Source: Euonymus europaeus (Eukaryota; Streptophyta; Magnoliopsida; Celastrales; Celastraceae). Taken from it: a stretch of 64,000 bases of DNA. Made by a program: the position numbers and the translations under genes. Positions 10,796-20,639 of the stretch are shown in pieces. The stretch covers positions 18,829,001-18,893,000 of the forward strand of contig OY756961.1 in NCBI GenBank assembly GCA_963580455.1, given 5' to 3'. The notes below the pieces were generated by a model. It searched no databases. It worked only from the letters and a program-made list of their open reading frames with translations, and had not been told where the DNA came from. Numbering within the stretch: the first letter of the stretch is position 1; the number at the start of each line of letters is the position of its first letter.

Positions 10796-11850
10796 ATGGT
10801 TTTAAAATTCTTCCCAAAACTGATCAGGTCCAGTAAAGGCTTGGCTATTCCACCTCAAACGGTAGGTGGTAAAGAAATAATCAAATTCGTTGAAAGTTGG
10901 AGGCTTTACTCAAAAGCCCAAAAATCCTACAAGGTACCTAACTAAGTCTGGGATTAATTGACTTAGCTATTCCACCTCAAACGGTAGATGGTAAATAAAC
11001 TGTCAAAACCGTTCACAGCTGGGTATTTGCTAAAAATACCATTATACCCTTTCGGGTCCAAACATGAAGACATTATGGACAAGAAGACAAGGTTATTGCT
11101 TTTTCATAAAAGCAACATTTATTATCAAAAGTGGAGCATCATTTCAAAAGTGGGAGACATTGACCACTATTCAAGTTCCACTATTTACCTTTTAATATTT
11201 ATTTTAATGATTGTAAAGGTGGTCTCTTCATCTATAAAAGAAGACCACCTATGCCTTAGTTGGGGATCCATTCTCATTATCTTCTCTTCCAACTCTTGGC
11301 TTAGTTCTCTCAACTTCTCCTCTCTCAAGACCTTCCCCTCTTATCCAAAATGGGAACTATAGAGTTCCCTCCTCTCAATGTAAGCTACAAGCAAGCATTC
11401 AAAAGTCTGTAAGTTATCTTGTTTAAATACTTGCAGCTTTTGAATGCATTCAATAATATCCATGGCTGGTTCTACCGCCTCTCTTATTGTTTTATTTATG
11501 TCTTGCTTCGACGGCGCCACAAACGGCCGGCTCTGCCGCCTGTGGTTATAAAGCCCAGAAGTTCTTTATTGTTCTTCATTTATTTATTTATAATGCTTGA
11601 TATTGCAATTGCTTTAGCATTGTTAAATTTATTCTTGTTTTTGTTCTTGCTTTATTTAATTATATGTTTATAGACCTTTGTTCTTCCTCCACCACTTCTT
11701 TGTTATAATCAAGACGACTCAGGATGATTAGTCTGTCGAGTCCAATTTATATATTGAGTTTAGTGATACTCTGTGAAGATCACAAGCCTCAACTCATTAA
11801 CTAAATCGAATAGCTTAGTTTCTTCCCTGCTTGTCTGATCCTTCCTGTTA
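10796..11850 (+). promoter_or_regulatory. Pararetrovirus intergenic region with putative pregenomic-RNA promoter
   Basis: This is a non-coding stretch between the last ORF of copy 1 and the primer site of copy 2. It contains a TATA box (TATAAAAG, 11233-11240) and, upstream, two 30-bp direct repeats (10844-10873 and 10966-10995, one mismatch) built around CCACCTCAAACGGTAG. In a circular pararetrovirus genome this region drives the terminally redundant RNA, and its continuity into the copy 2 primer site supports head-to-tail integration. A hydrophobic frame at 11419-11673 looks accidental. Confidence 0.6.
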
Positions 11851-12921
11851 TGGTATCAGAGGGAGGTTCAAGTGGTTGTATATTAAGGGACTTATGGTTG
11901 ATTGCATACCATGCTAATGCTTTGATTGCATAACTATCTTCATGTTGGATTAGTCCAGATCGGTATTAAACCCTTAACTCGTGAAGTTTTAGATACATCA
12001 ATTCTTTTATGTCTGCGTGACTGTAGAATGTTAGAATTCAATGATTCACTCTTAGGTACAGTTGAAACTAGCCTCTGTAGTGGTCCAATTTATTTTGATT
12101 GTTACCCAAACTTTACAGTTTCTTTAAGTGATCAAAATCTCTTAGATGCACTTACTCTAAACATTAAAACTCACAATTAAAAAATGTCTTTGGGATCTCT
12201 TCCAATTTCTTTAATCTACAGGATTCATTATAAAGCTATGTCTTCAGCCTTTGGGTCGAAAGCCTTAAGAAAATCTCCCAAGGGAGAAACTTTATTAATC
12301 CAAACTGATATTGCCAGATCCAACATGACTCTTCCACGCATAATTAAGTGGGACGAGATTACGTTACCCACAACATGGGAGTTACAAGGGGCTGTACCTC
12401 CGAGGAAAGTAGAAAACACAAACATAGAACAAGTTACTCAATCCAGTGATGGAAAAGTAGAAATTCCTTTTAGTTCTCGACGACACTCAATTGATTTAAA
12501 CAAATTTAATCGTAGTTCATCTACTTCATCTTTTAGATCTGAGTTAGGAATCCCTCATAGAAATTCCTTCTCTACTCCAAACACTTCTTATACAACAAAA
12601 AATCAATTTTCATCCAATCCAAGTATTTCTTATCACCCTAATTTAAGTGGAGTTAATCATTCTGGTTCAATACCAAAACCATTTTACAATGTTCAACAGC
12701 CAGAATCCCAAACCAGTTCCACCCAAGAGCCAATGTCACCAACCTATTCTCAAATGGTTGATAATAATGACCCAGAGTTAAATATTCTTATCCGTGATAA
12801 TTTTGTTATCGATAAACAATCATTACAAAAAGAATTTTATTCTCCTCAAAATACAGCCAAAAAAGACTGGTTCCTCAGTCATTATACATGTGAAAAAAGA
12901 CAGTCTATTCAAAAAGCATAT
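11851..12921 (+). pseudogene. Pararetrovirus copy 2: leader plus movement-protein fragment
   Basis: It starts with the canonical primer site TGGTATCAGAG and about 75 bases of leader, then jumps straight into the middle of the movement-protein gene at about 11930, so the ATG and first 95 codons are lost. A TAA at 12178-12180 breaks the frame. Sequence then continues past the point where copy 1 stops (Gln instead of stop) and ends abruptly after SIQKAY, where a minus-strand gypsy LTR begins at 12922. Identity with copy 1 is very high by eye. Confidence 0.8.
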
Positions 12922-15095
12922 TGTCACGCCCCGTTTCCGGAGACGCGACTGGGTGCTCTCTCCGCACCCTTCCTAGGTCACTAGTGTGAACATCCGGGAT
13001 CAACCGGAAATCCGGCGGCACCTCCCCGTATATCGGAGAGCGCCCACCTGCATCAGAAACGCAGCAACAACAACATCACACTAGCAACCTAGCAAACATA
13101 GGCCTCGGGCCTCAACCACATGCAATCCTGACCCTAGGCCTCAGGCCATCCACTACCAGCATGCACAAACTGATGGCATCACATATAAATCAACACACAG
13201 ATTTATAACACATCAAATATAACCATATATCAACATCTACATCCACATACAAGCACCACTGTGCCAAATGGTTATATTCTCTCAACATAGATATACTACA
13301 TACACCCACATGCATAGAGTATATCTCTAGCACCCTATTCTATCCAGGGCCATCCATGACACGACCTGCTCACCGATCCGCAGCACCAGTACCCGTACCA
13401 GTGTCTCCTGTGGAAGGAAGAAAGTAAAGGAGTGAGCTAGAAGCTCAGTAGGGTATGAAGTAAACATCAATATAAGCTGAACCAAAGGAAAGTAATGCAT
13501 CAATATGTTCTTACCACATGAACGTATACTCAACAATTCACATCAACATTTACCCGGATAACCCCTTCGGAGCATAACAACCACAATATCATTGCAACTC
13601 AATGAAATATTGCACGGGAGCAAGCTCACCACAACCAACCACTCCTAGGATCATCCGGTTGCGTGAACCTATCACGCCCGCACCCCACAAGGCAAGTCAC
13701 TCTTGACCTTACCCCTAGTGTGTTATCCTACTTGGAGTTCACATGACTCAGTGGTAACTCTCATCACCTCGTCATCCCTCCAAGTAGCTTTCAAGAAACC
13801 TAAAGGTTCCCGAGTCCATACCCGGTCCCCCATGCAACTCTAATGCATTATATCATGAAATGCTGAATAGATATATATATAAACAACCTACATATATATA
13901 TATATACATAACTACCATGATGCATGAACGGAAATCACATCGTGTCCATAGGAGATGGAACACCACACTCGGGTCATGCAATATCAAGAATCAACAAGAA
14001 TCACAATTAGGGTTCGTTTCCCCTTAGGAGCAATTAAGGCGGAAACACAAATGGAACGACCAATGAGGAATCGAAAAGCTCTTTACATATCGAAAACGAA
14101 CGATAGAAAGTATGGTTGGAAATCCCCTACCTCGTGCCGAGCAATTTACCACAAATTCCACAAATTCCGTTCCTAGGGTTTCGGTTGCCCAAACCTACAA
14201 TGTGGCGTAACTGAACCCTCACATGCATCAATATATCAACCACAACTCATATAAACATCAATTAAAATCAATAAATTCGAAATCACTTACTTCTCTCTCT
14301 AGAAATTTCTTCCAAAAATCCTCCAACTCACTCCAAGCTCAACTCAACTCCAAAACACAAACCAATCTACATAAACATCCAAAATCAACCTATAAACAAC
14401 ATATCTAAAGCATAGCACCCAACTCTTCAAGAATCTAGCAAATCTAGAAAAACCTAGAATTTCCAAAAACTAAGAAAAACTTACCAAATCACTTGAATCA
14501 ACCTTGAATCTTCCTTGCTTAGCTTCAAGGATCATCAATCCACAATCTCCAAGTCAATCTCTTGCCAAAATCTCCTTCTCTCTCTTCTTCTCTCTCACTT
14601 TCTCTCTCTAGTCGGGCTCCCAAGAAGAAAATATGTAGGAAATGTCTGAAACTAAGCTTAAAAACTGATTTCCCGATAACCATCCGGACGCCCCAAGTGA
14701 CCGTCCGGACGCTTCACTGTTCTCTCAACACTCTGCCCACCTCGTAGGCTTAACCGTCCGGACGCCTCGTTAGACCGTCCGGACGGTCTACTGTTCACAG
14801 CACCAAAATTTTCTCTAAAAATGAATCTGCCCCAGTTCCTTCACAAACCGTCCGGACGGCTGTTTTAACCGTCCGGACGGTTCCTGTTTTCCAGAAACCC
14901 AATTTTTCTCACTTTTATTTTTCGGCTCGGTTCAAGCTTCGATTTGATATATTACGGGCCCGAAACGGACATGTATACTAAAAGTTATGCCCCATTTACC
15001 GAACCAAGCTCCAAAACTATTTTTCTATGATTCCGTACCTCACGGATCATCCGTATTTCGACTCAAAACTAAATTTTTTGGGTCGGGGTTTCACA
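12922..15095 (-). mobile_element. Ty3/gypsy 3' LTR (minus strand)
   Basis: Read on the minus strand it runs TGTGAAACCCCGACCC ... GGGGCGTGACA, 2,174 bp, with TG..CA ends. Immediately upstream of it on the minus strand is a polypurine tract (AAGGGGGGGAGGA, 15096-15110) preceded by about 90 bp of internal element sequence (CGTCCCGAAATTT on the plus strand), so it is the 3' LTR of an element otherwise lost. Contains a cluster of CCGTCCGGACGG palindromes (14680-14882) and a (TA)n tract near 13870-13905. Confidence 0.75.
14680..14882. repeat. Cluster of CCGTCCGGACGG palindromes
   Basis: Six copies or near-copies of the self-complementary 12-mer CCGTCCGGACGG lie about 20-70 bp apart (near 14690, 14700, 14754, 14775, 14849 and 14869), often followed by a CTGTT or CTGTTC string. 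They are CpG-dense in an otherwise AT-rich LTR. Confidence 0.85.
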
Positions 15096-15193
15096 TCCTC
15101 CCCCCCTTAATAAAATTTCGTCCCGAAATTTAACTACACACACGTACCTGAATCTTCGAACAACTCCGGGTACCTTTCCTTCATTCGAGACTC
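15096..15193 (-). mobile_element. Gypsy internal 3' tail with polypurine tract
   Basis: The minus strand shows a short untranslated tail ending in a G-rich polypurine tract next to the LTR. At about 15193 it joins pararetrovirus copy 3. The join is in frame, so the viral frame reads through 42 codons of retrotransposon sequence. Confidence 0.65.
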
Positions 15194-17318
15194 CATAAGG
15201 AATTTGGTTGTTGTATAAAGATTTAATCTTTTCACGTACTTTGTCACCTAATAAGATTGGAAGTCCTGCTAAGAATTTTTCTTTCCAGAATGGTTGATTG
15301 TTGTCAGGCCACATCATAACTCTGGTTAAGAAGGTATCTTTGTATTGGCGAAAATCATGAAGTTTTCTACACCTTAAATTGGCTAAGAGCTTAGAAGACC
15401 TATCTCTAATGCTAGATGGGTCTCCTAAGAAATGTTTGGAGATTGAAAAGATAAGGGTGGCGACAGCATCCTGGATTTCAACACCTAATTCTGTTTTGAT
15501 AACTGTACCATCAGAAGCGGTTTTAACTGCATTAAGAATTTCATTTTGTTGAGGAGATGTAAGATGGTAATCCCACCATCCCTTTAATTGTCCTGTAAAA
15601 CCAGCAATAATTAAGTTTGCAATAGCTTGGTCAGTTGTATCCATTTTAGTTTTATAAGCATTGCTAACCATCGTCATTTGTTGTAGTAAATTAAGGATAT
15701 TATAGTCTGACATACCATCAATATTTGATTCATAAATGGTGTCAGCATTATATTTCATTTGGTTTGCCTGTTTTTCTTCTAACAGAATATCTGGTGGAGT
15801 TGTCTTAGAATAATAAAGTTTTTGAGGAGCTTGCCATGTCATTTTATTTATTTCACTGTCTGAATTTGGTGGAGTGTCACTAGTTTTGTCAAGGTTATTG
15901 ACAGCTGAAGTTGTGAATGTTGTAGGAGGAGTTTCAGGAATTTGTAAGGAAGGAAATTGGGCAAGAGTGGCAGTAAGTTCTTGTAATTTTTTCTCCTTAA
16001 TGTCTTGTAATTTCTTTTCTATGGAAGCCATGAAATCTGTGTCTTGAGGAGCTAATGTTTTAGCTAATTTGGGGGGTATTTCATAAGGTTTAAACATTGG
16101 TTTGTCTGAACCTTTTGTAATAGTTGGCTTCTGAACATAATCTTCGATCCTAGTTAACTGTTGACCGATTGTGGATAAATGTTGATTTGTAAAGTTATTT
16201 TGTTCTACAATGCCTTTAAATTCCTCAGCTTTGGTAACTTTGAATGGTGTAGCAATAACAGAAGAATTCTTATATTCTAACTTGAGTTGGGTTAAAGGTG
16301 GATGCTCAGATTCAATCACTGTTTTTTGAGTATTGTCGTACCAGGTCTGAACCCTAGTTACAACATTGATAGAGGAATCTAAAGATTTGGAAGATTTTGA
16401 AACTTTTGAGGCTTTTGGAGTGAAAGGATAAGTAGCCCAATCAATACGGGGGTCATCTATGTCTAACTCAAAGTACTCAAAGAATGGCATTTGTTGTTGT
16501 AGTACTTCGAGAAAATCATAATATGCTTTTTGAATAGACTGTCTTTTTTCACATGTATAATGACTGAGGAACCAGTCTCTTTTGGCTATATTTTGAGGAG
16601 AATAAAATTCTTTTTGTAATGATTGTTTATTGATAACAAAATTATCACGGATAAGAACATTTAACTCTAGATCATTATTATCAACCATTTGAGAATAAGT
16701 TGGTGACATTGGCTCTTGGGTGGAACTAGTTTGGGATTCTGGCTGTTGAACATTGTAAAATGGTTTTGGTATTGAACCAGAATGATTATTGTGAGTTTTG
16801 ATGTTGAGAGTAAGTGCATCTAAGAGATTTTGATCACTTAAAGAAACTGTAAAGTTTGGGTAACAATCAAAATAAATTGGACCACTACAGAGGCTAGTTT
16901 CAACTGTACCTAAGAGTGAATCATTGAATTCTAATATTCTACAGTCACGTAGACATAAAAGAATTGATGTATCTAAACCTTCACGAGTTAAGGGTTTAAT
17001 ACCGATCTGGACTAATCCAATATGAAGATAGTTATATTTTTGCTTATGTTTTTCTAACGATTTCTGGGTTAGAAGCTTAATGGTTTCATACGACTTAAAC
17101 AGTTTAATATCTCTTTCTTCAGTTTTAATTGTATAATCATTACGACCTAGGATATTAAATCTAGATTCCTTTTTATATATTTTGTTTATTTCAACTCGGG
17201 GAATATCCCAATCATCAACATCTCTAACTAAATCTTCAAGATTAATTTCTTCTTGATTGACGATTCTATCGTCTGATATAGTGGAAGAGGTAGAAGTTGA
17301 TCTAAAAAGAGAACTCAT
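15194..17318 (-). pseudogene. Pararetrovirus copy 3: movement protein fused to coat-protein region, long open frame
   Basis: A 749-codon minus-strand frame (ending at 15069 in retrotransposon sequence). Residues 1-178 match the movement-protein N-terminus of copy 1. A 477-nt in-frame deletion (junction about 16790, microhomology AAT) then removes the rest of the core. Next come the linker and a coat-protein region (residues about 520-705) with GFTGQLKGWWDYHL, FLGDPSSIRDRS and FWKEKFLAGLPILLGDKVRE, the gag-like signature of caulimovirid capsids. The frame ends before the CCHC finger by fusion to the gypsy tail. It is open but chimeric and lacks a complete movement domain. Confidence 0.8.
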
Positions 17319-17505
17319 GTTTGATTAATACCCTCAACTTGATGCTTTACCAAGAATATCGCGCTGGCACTTACTGGGCTGTCCGTCGCCCCTTACTGGC
17401 CCCCTTTTGTTCTTGGTTTCCACAAAGCATTAGCATGGTATGTAATCAACCATAAGTCCCTTAATATACAACCACTTGCCTCAACCTCTGATACCATAAC
17501 GGGAG
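17319..17505 (-). other. Pararetrovirus copy 3 leader and primer site
   Basis: Minus strand: TGGTATCAGA primer site (17487-17496) and a leader nearly identical to that of copy 1 (5891-6068). It includes a G/C-rich block around GCGCGATATTCTTGG just before the ATG. Confidence 0.8.
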
Positions 17506-17625
17506 CTAGTTTCAACTGTACCTAAGAGTGAATCATTGAATTCTAACATTCTACAGTCACGTAGACATAAAAGAATTGATGTATCTAAACCTTCACGAGT
17601 TAAGGGTACCACCTACCGTTTGAGA
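17506..17625 (-). pseudogene. Extra pararetrovirus fragment
   Basis: 17506-17607 repeats a 102-bp piece of the movement-protein gene (equivalent to about 16896-16998 of copy 3), same strand. Directly behind it is a scrap of the intergenic repeat CTCAAACGGTAGGTGG. This orders non-adjacent viral segments end to end, a scrambled junction. Confidence 0.75.
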
Positions 17626-17665
17626 AAACAGAATCTGCATAGTGTATAAATCCGCTTATTGATGT

Positions 17666-17669
<4 letters not shown>

Positions 17670-17696
<27 letters not shown>
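17670..17696. repeat. (TA)n microsatellite at the edge of the viral cluster
   Basis: Uninterrupted TA dinucleotides lie about 45 bp outside the last recognisable viral base. A shorter TA tract (about 5866-5876) sits at the left edge. Confidence 0.9.
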
Positions 17697-17699
<3 letters not shown>

Positions 17700-17702
<3 letters not shown>

Positions 17703-18276
17703 TGGGGGTACAGATGTGCAAATATATGCATATAAGGTTATTTATATGGTATGGTTTAGCTAAAAAAGAAAAGGTAAAGAAATATTAAATAAAAAAGTCA
17801 AGAAGTTAAAACGCAACACAGTGTTGTTGCTTCACTTTTGTTATTTCAACTTACGCACGCAGACACTCAACATCTTCACCATCACACATGGCAGCAACAC
17901 TTTTTTGACTACTTTTTTGGCAAATTTCTAGTTAGTAGGGATATTTTATAGGTGAGTGCTCAAGCCCACTAGATTTGCTCACTAAAAGCGAATAGATTGT
18001 GGCAAATTTTGAACCTAAGTTTTATGGGTAAAATAGATTTTGGGCATTATGAATATTTCTATTGGAGTTTTCTTATCTAATAACTCAAATTAGACTCTAA
18101 ATGTGTTGTAATTATACGTTCATGCGAGGGTTTTGAACCAAATCAAGAAGAGAGTTTGGCTTCTTGAATTGTTGACTTCTAATAGTCTTCAAGGTAAGGT
18201 ATTTATATTTTAATCGTGCGGTTGTGTGAGTGTGGTTGTTGTGTATGATGTCCTTAGGCCACGTCACGACCTCTAC
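17700..18276. other. Intergenic, nothing recognised
   Basis: AT-rich sequence between the viral cluster and the next LTR. No frame, RNA or inverted repeat stood out. Confidence 0.4.
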
Positions 18277-18403
18277 TGATATGATATTTATCTTACCAAA
18301 ATGACACCACCAATAAGGTTAAGACACGTGTCACCCGAATAGGTATGTTGGAAGAAGCCTTATGCCCAAGAGGTAACCTTGCCTTATTGAGGAGGTCACC
18401 TCT

Positions 18404-18481
18404 GTAGGAACCATCCCAGGCTATGCTCAGTAGGAACCATCCCAGGCTATGCTCGGTAGGAACCATCCTAGGCTATGCATA
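18404..18481. repeat. Three 26-bp tandem repeats in the 5' LTR
   Basis: Units containing TAGGAACCATCCCAGGCTAT start at about 18404, 18430 and 18456. The 3' LTR has only two such units, so copy number changed after insertion or between LTRs. Confidence 0.85.
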
Positions 18482-18985
18482 CCTCCTGAGAAGTTGCTCG
18501 ATACTGCATGAATTCCTACTATAATTAAGAGACTAAGCTGGAAGCGGATTCTAATTTCTGCTAAGAGAAGAGTCTTACTGAAGCTCAAACTCTAGTACTC
18601 CAAAGATCAATGGTGTAGATGGTGGGAAGGAAGAATCCTAATCCTATTCAAGTTCGATCTCTCCTACTACTATATAAAGCGCTCAAAGTCAAGTATGAAA
18701 CTCTCGAATCACAATCTACACTTTTGCTTACAGAGAGCTCTAGTCCACCAAGCTCTCTTTGCTTTTGAGTACAAACTAACTTGAGCGTCGGAGTGCCAAA
18801 GCCAGAGGAAAAACTCTAGTGTGGCCTTTAGCTCATGTTTGCTTGTTGGGCATGAAGGATCCTCACTCTCGGTTGCCATATAGGGCAACACGTGTGACCG
18901 ACTGATCGTCTTCTTGGCGCTTACACCTTTTTGACGTCATCAGTTTGGCATTGTCTGTGGGAAACTTGTAATTCCCAAACTCACA

Positions 18986-20500
18986 ATGGGTAGATCTAGA
19001 AGAATCAATGTGAATGCTCCGAAGTCTTCTCATGCTCGGCATCTAGTGGATGGGACCGAGCAGCAGCTTCTAGACCCAAATAATCTCACAAGACAGAATG
19101 CGCCCTTAGGAGCACCTCAGGTCCAAGATGAGGCAATCCCACGGGCACCAGCACAAGAGACAGTCGATTCCCCTATCAGTGCTGAACAATTTAATCAGCT
19201 CTGCCAACAAGTGCAGCTGCTCACTGAGATGATAATGACAAATAAGCAAGTCCCTTCTCAGGGGACCCAAAGAAACAAGGATGCTAGAAACTCTCGTTCT
19301 GCGGACTAAAAGAGTAAGAGAAAAGATGAGAACCAAGATGGAAAATCCACTGCTAGCACTAGAAGGAACACGCACCACTCCAACATCAATGTAGATGTGA
19401 ACAAACATCTTCAAGAGGTAGACCGCAAGTTGGCAGCCTTATAGGGGTGAAATATCATTGATGAGATATGGGACAATTTCATGACTCCACTTTTCTGGGA
19501 CATTCTCGACAAGAAGATACCTGTGACTTCAGGCTCCCCAACCTTGAGTAGTATGATGGGAAAAAGGACCCCTATGACCACGTCATAGGGTACAAGTCCA
19601 TGATCGAATGTCGAGGGGCCTCGAATGCAACTCTATGCAAGGCCTTTCGCTCCATACTTATTGGACTAGCTCAGACATGGTTCATTAACCTGCCAATGCA
19701 AACATTTATAGCTTCTAGGACTTTTCAAGGAAGTTCAGCCTCAAATTTGCAAGTGCTAGGAAGCCAAAGACCATCAATCAAGACTTGATTACGATTGAAC
19801 ACAAGAGAGATAAGTCATTTTGAGATTTTATAGAGAGGTTCAACCAAATGTGCTTGGATATCCCGGATGTTCAGATTACTATAACCAATGCTACTCTAAT
19901 CAGAATTGTCTAACATGAGTAGTTCTGTAATTCATTGTGCACTTACACACCCCAAACCATGAACGAACTTCTTGTTAGAACTGAGAAGTATATTAGGGCC
20001 ACTGAATCTCTAAAGTCCTCTTAGTTTGCTATATGAACCTCCTCGGACTGAGCAAAGGGCTCCGGTGACAAGGGTTGCCCAGAAGGATCATGATGTAGCC
20101 AATCAAGAAGTGATAAAAAACCAGCGAAGGAGTACAACAAGCGAGGCGACCAATTCTCTAAGAAGTCTAAGACCATTCCACCAGCCTGATACAACAACTA
20201 CATTCCTCTTAATGCTCCTCTAAGGAAGGTACTGAATAAGATTGCTGATCAAAACTTAGTCAGATAGCTTAAGAAGATGAGGACCCTTCCACGGAAGAGG
20301 TTCTCAGACAAGTACTGTAGGTTCCATAAGGACCATGACTGCTGGTAGTTGAATGATGAAATTGAAGAACTCATGAGGAGGGATCACCTCAGACAGTACA
20401 ATATGAACAAAGAAGAGAAATGAAGGAGAGATGATAGAAAAAACAAGGACTACAGGAGGCAAAGAAGGAGAGAAGACTCTCCTCAGCATAAAAGAGGTGT
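18986..20500 (+). pseudogene. Gypsy gag, broken
   Basis: The ATG at 18986 opens a 107-codon frame (basic start, then PISAEQFNQLCQQVQLLTEM, helical). A stop at 19307 follows, then shifted pieces with the Tat gag pattern: DPYDHV and KSMIECRGASNATLCKAFRS followed by AQTWFINLP. After about 20026 comes a charged, Lys/Arg-rich tail with a possible degraded zinc-knuckle region (YCRFHKDH-like, about 20314). Several stops and frameshifts; not functional. Confidence 0.65.
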
Positions 20501-20639
20501 TGCAGGAACAATTAAAATCTGTCGAGTTATTATTGGAGGGCTGAAAGCAAGAGAAGAAAATACCTCTACCCGAAGAGCCTATACTTGCCTTACCGAGCAG
20601 CCAACCACCCCAAAGAGGGTCAAGAGGGATGAGGAGGTC

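Larger units (their letters stand above)
5881..17625. mobile_element. Endogenous pararetrovirus (Caulimoviridae-like) insertion cluster
   Basis: Three pieces of one viral genome family are joined. Copy 1 (5881-11850, +) is followed head-to-tail by partial copy 2 (11851-12921, +), with primer sites 5,960 bp apart. Partial copy 3 is inverted (about 15194-17505, -). A short extra fragment lies at 17506-17625. Domain content is 30K-type movement protein, coat protein, CCHC finger, retropepsin, RT and RNase H, with no integrase and no LTRs; the primer site matches tRNA-Met (TGGTATCAGAG). This excludes an ordinary gypsy element. Genus is not certain; the extra ORFs after RNase H would fit a florendovirus- or petuvirus-like lineage. 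A gypsy LTR (12922-15095) interrupts the cluster. Confidence 0.85.

Noticed and set aside
11419..11673. Hydrophobic 84-codon frame in the viral intergenic region
   Set aside because: No ATG at its start, low-complexity Leu/Ile/Phe tail, lies in the presumed RNA leader; probably chance.
5881..11850. Reading the MP-RT element as an LTR retrotransposon
   Set aside because: No integrase domain, no flanking LTRs, a movement-protein and capsid-type layout, and head-to-tail copies instead of LTR-bounded ones.
14680..14882. CRISPR-like array
   Set aside because: Plant LTR context, palindromic 12-mers with irregular spacing, no repeat-spacer structure.
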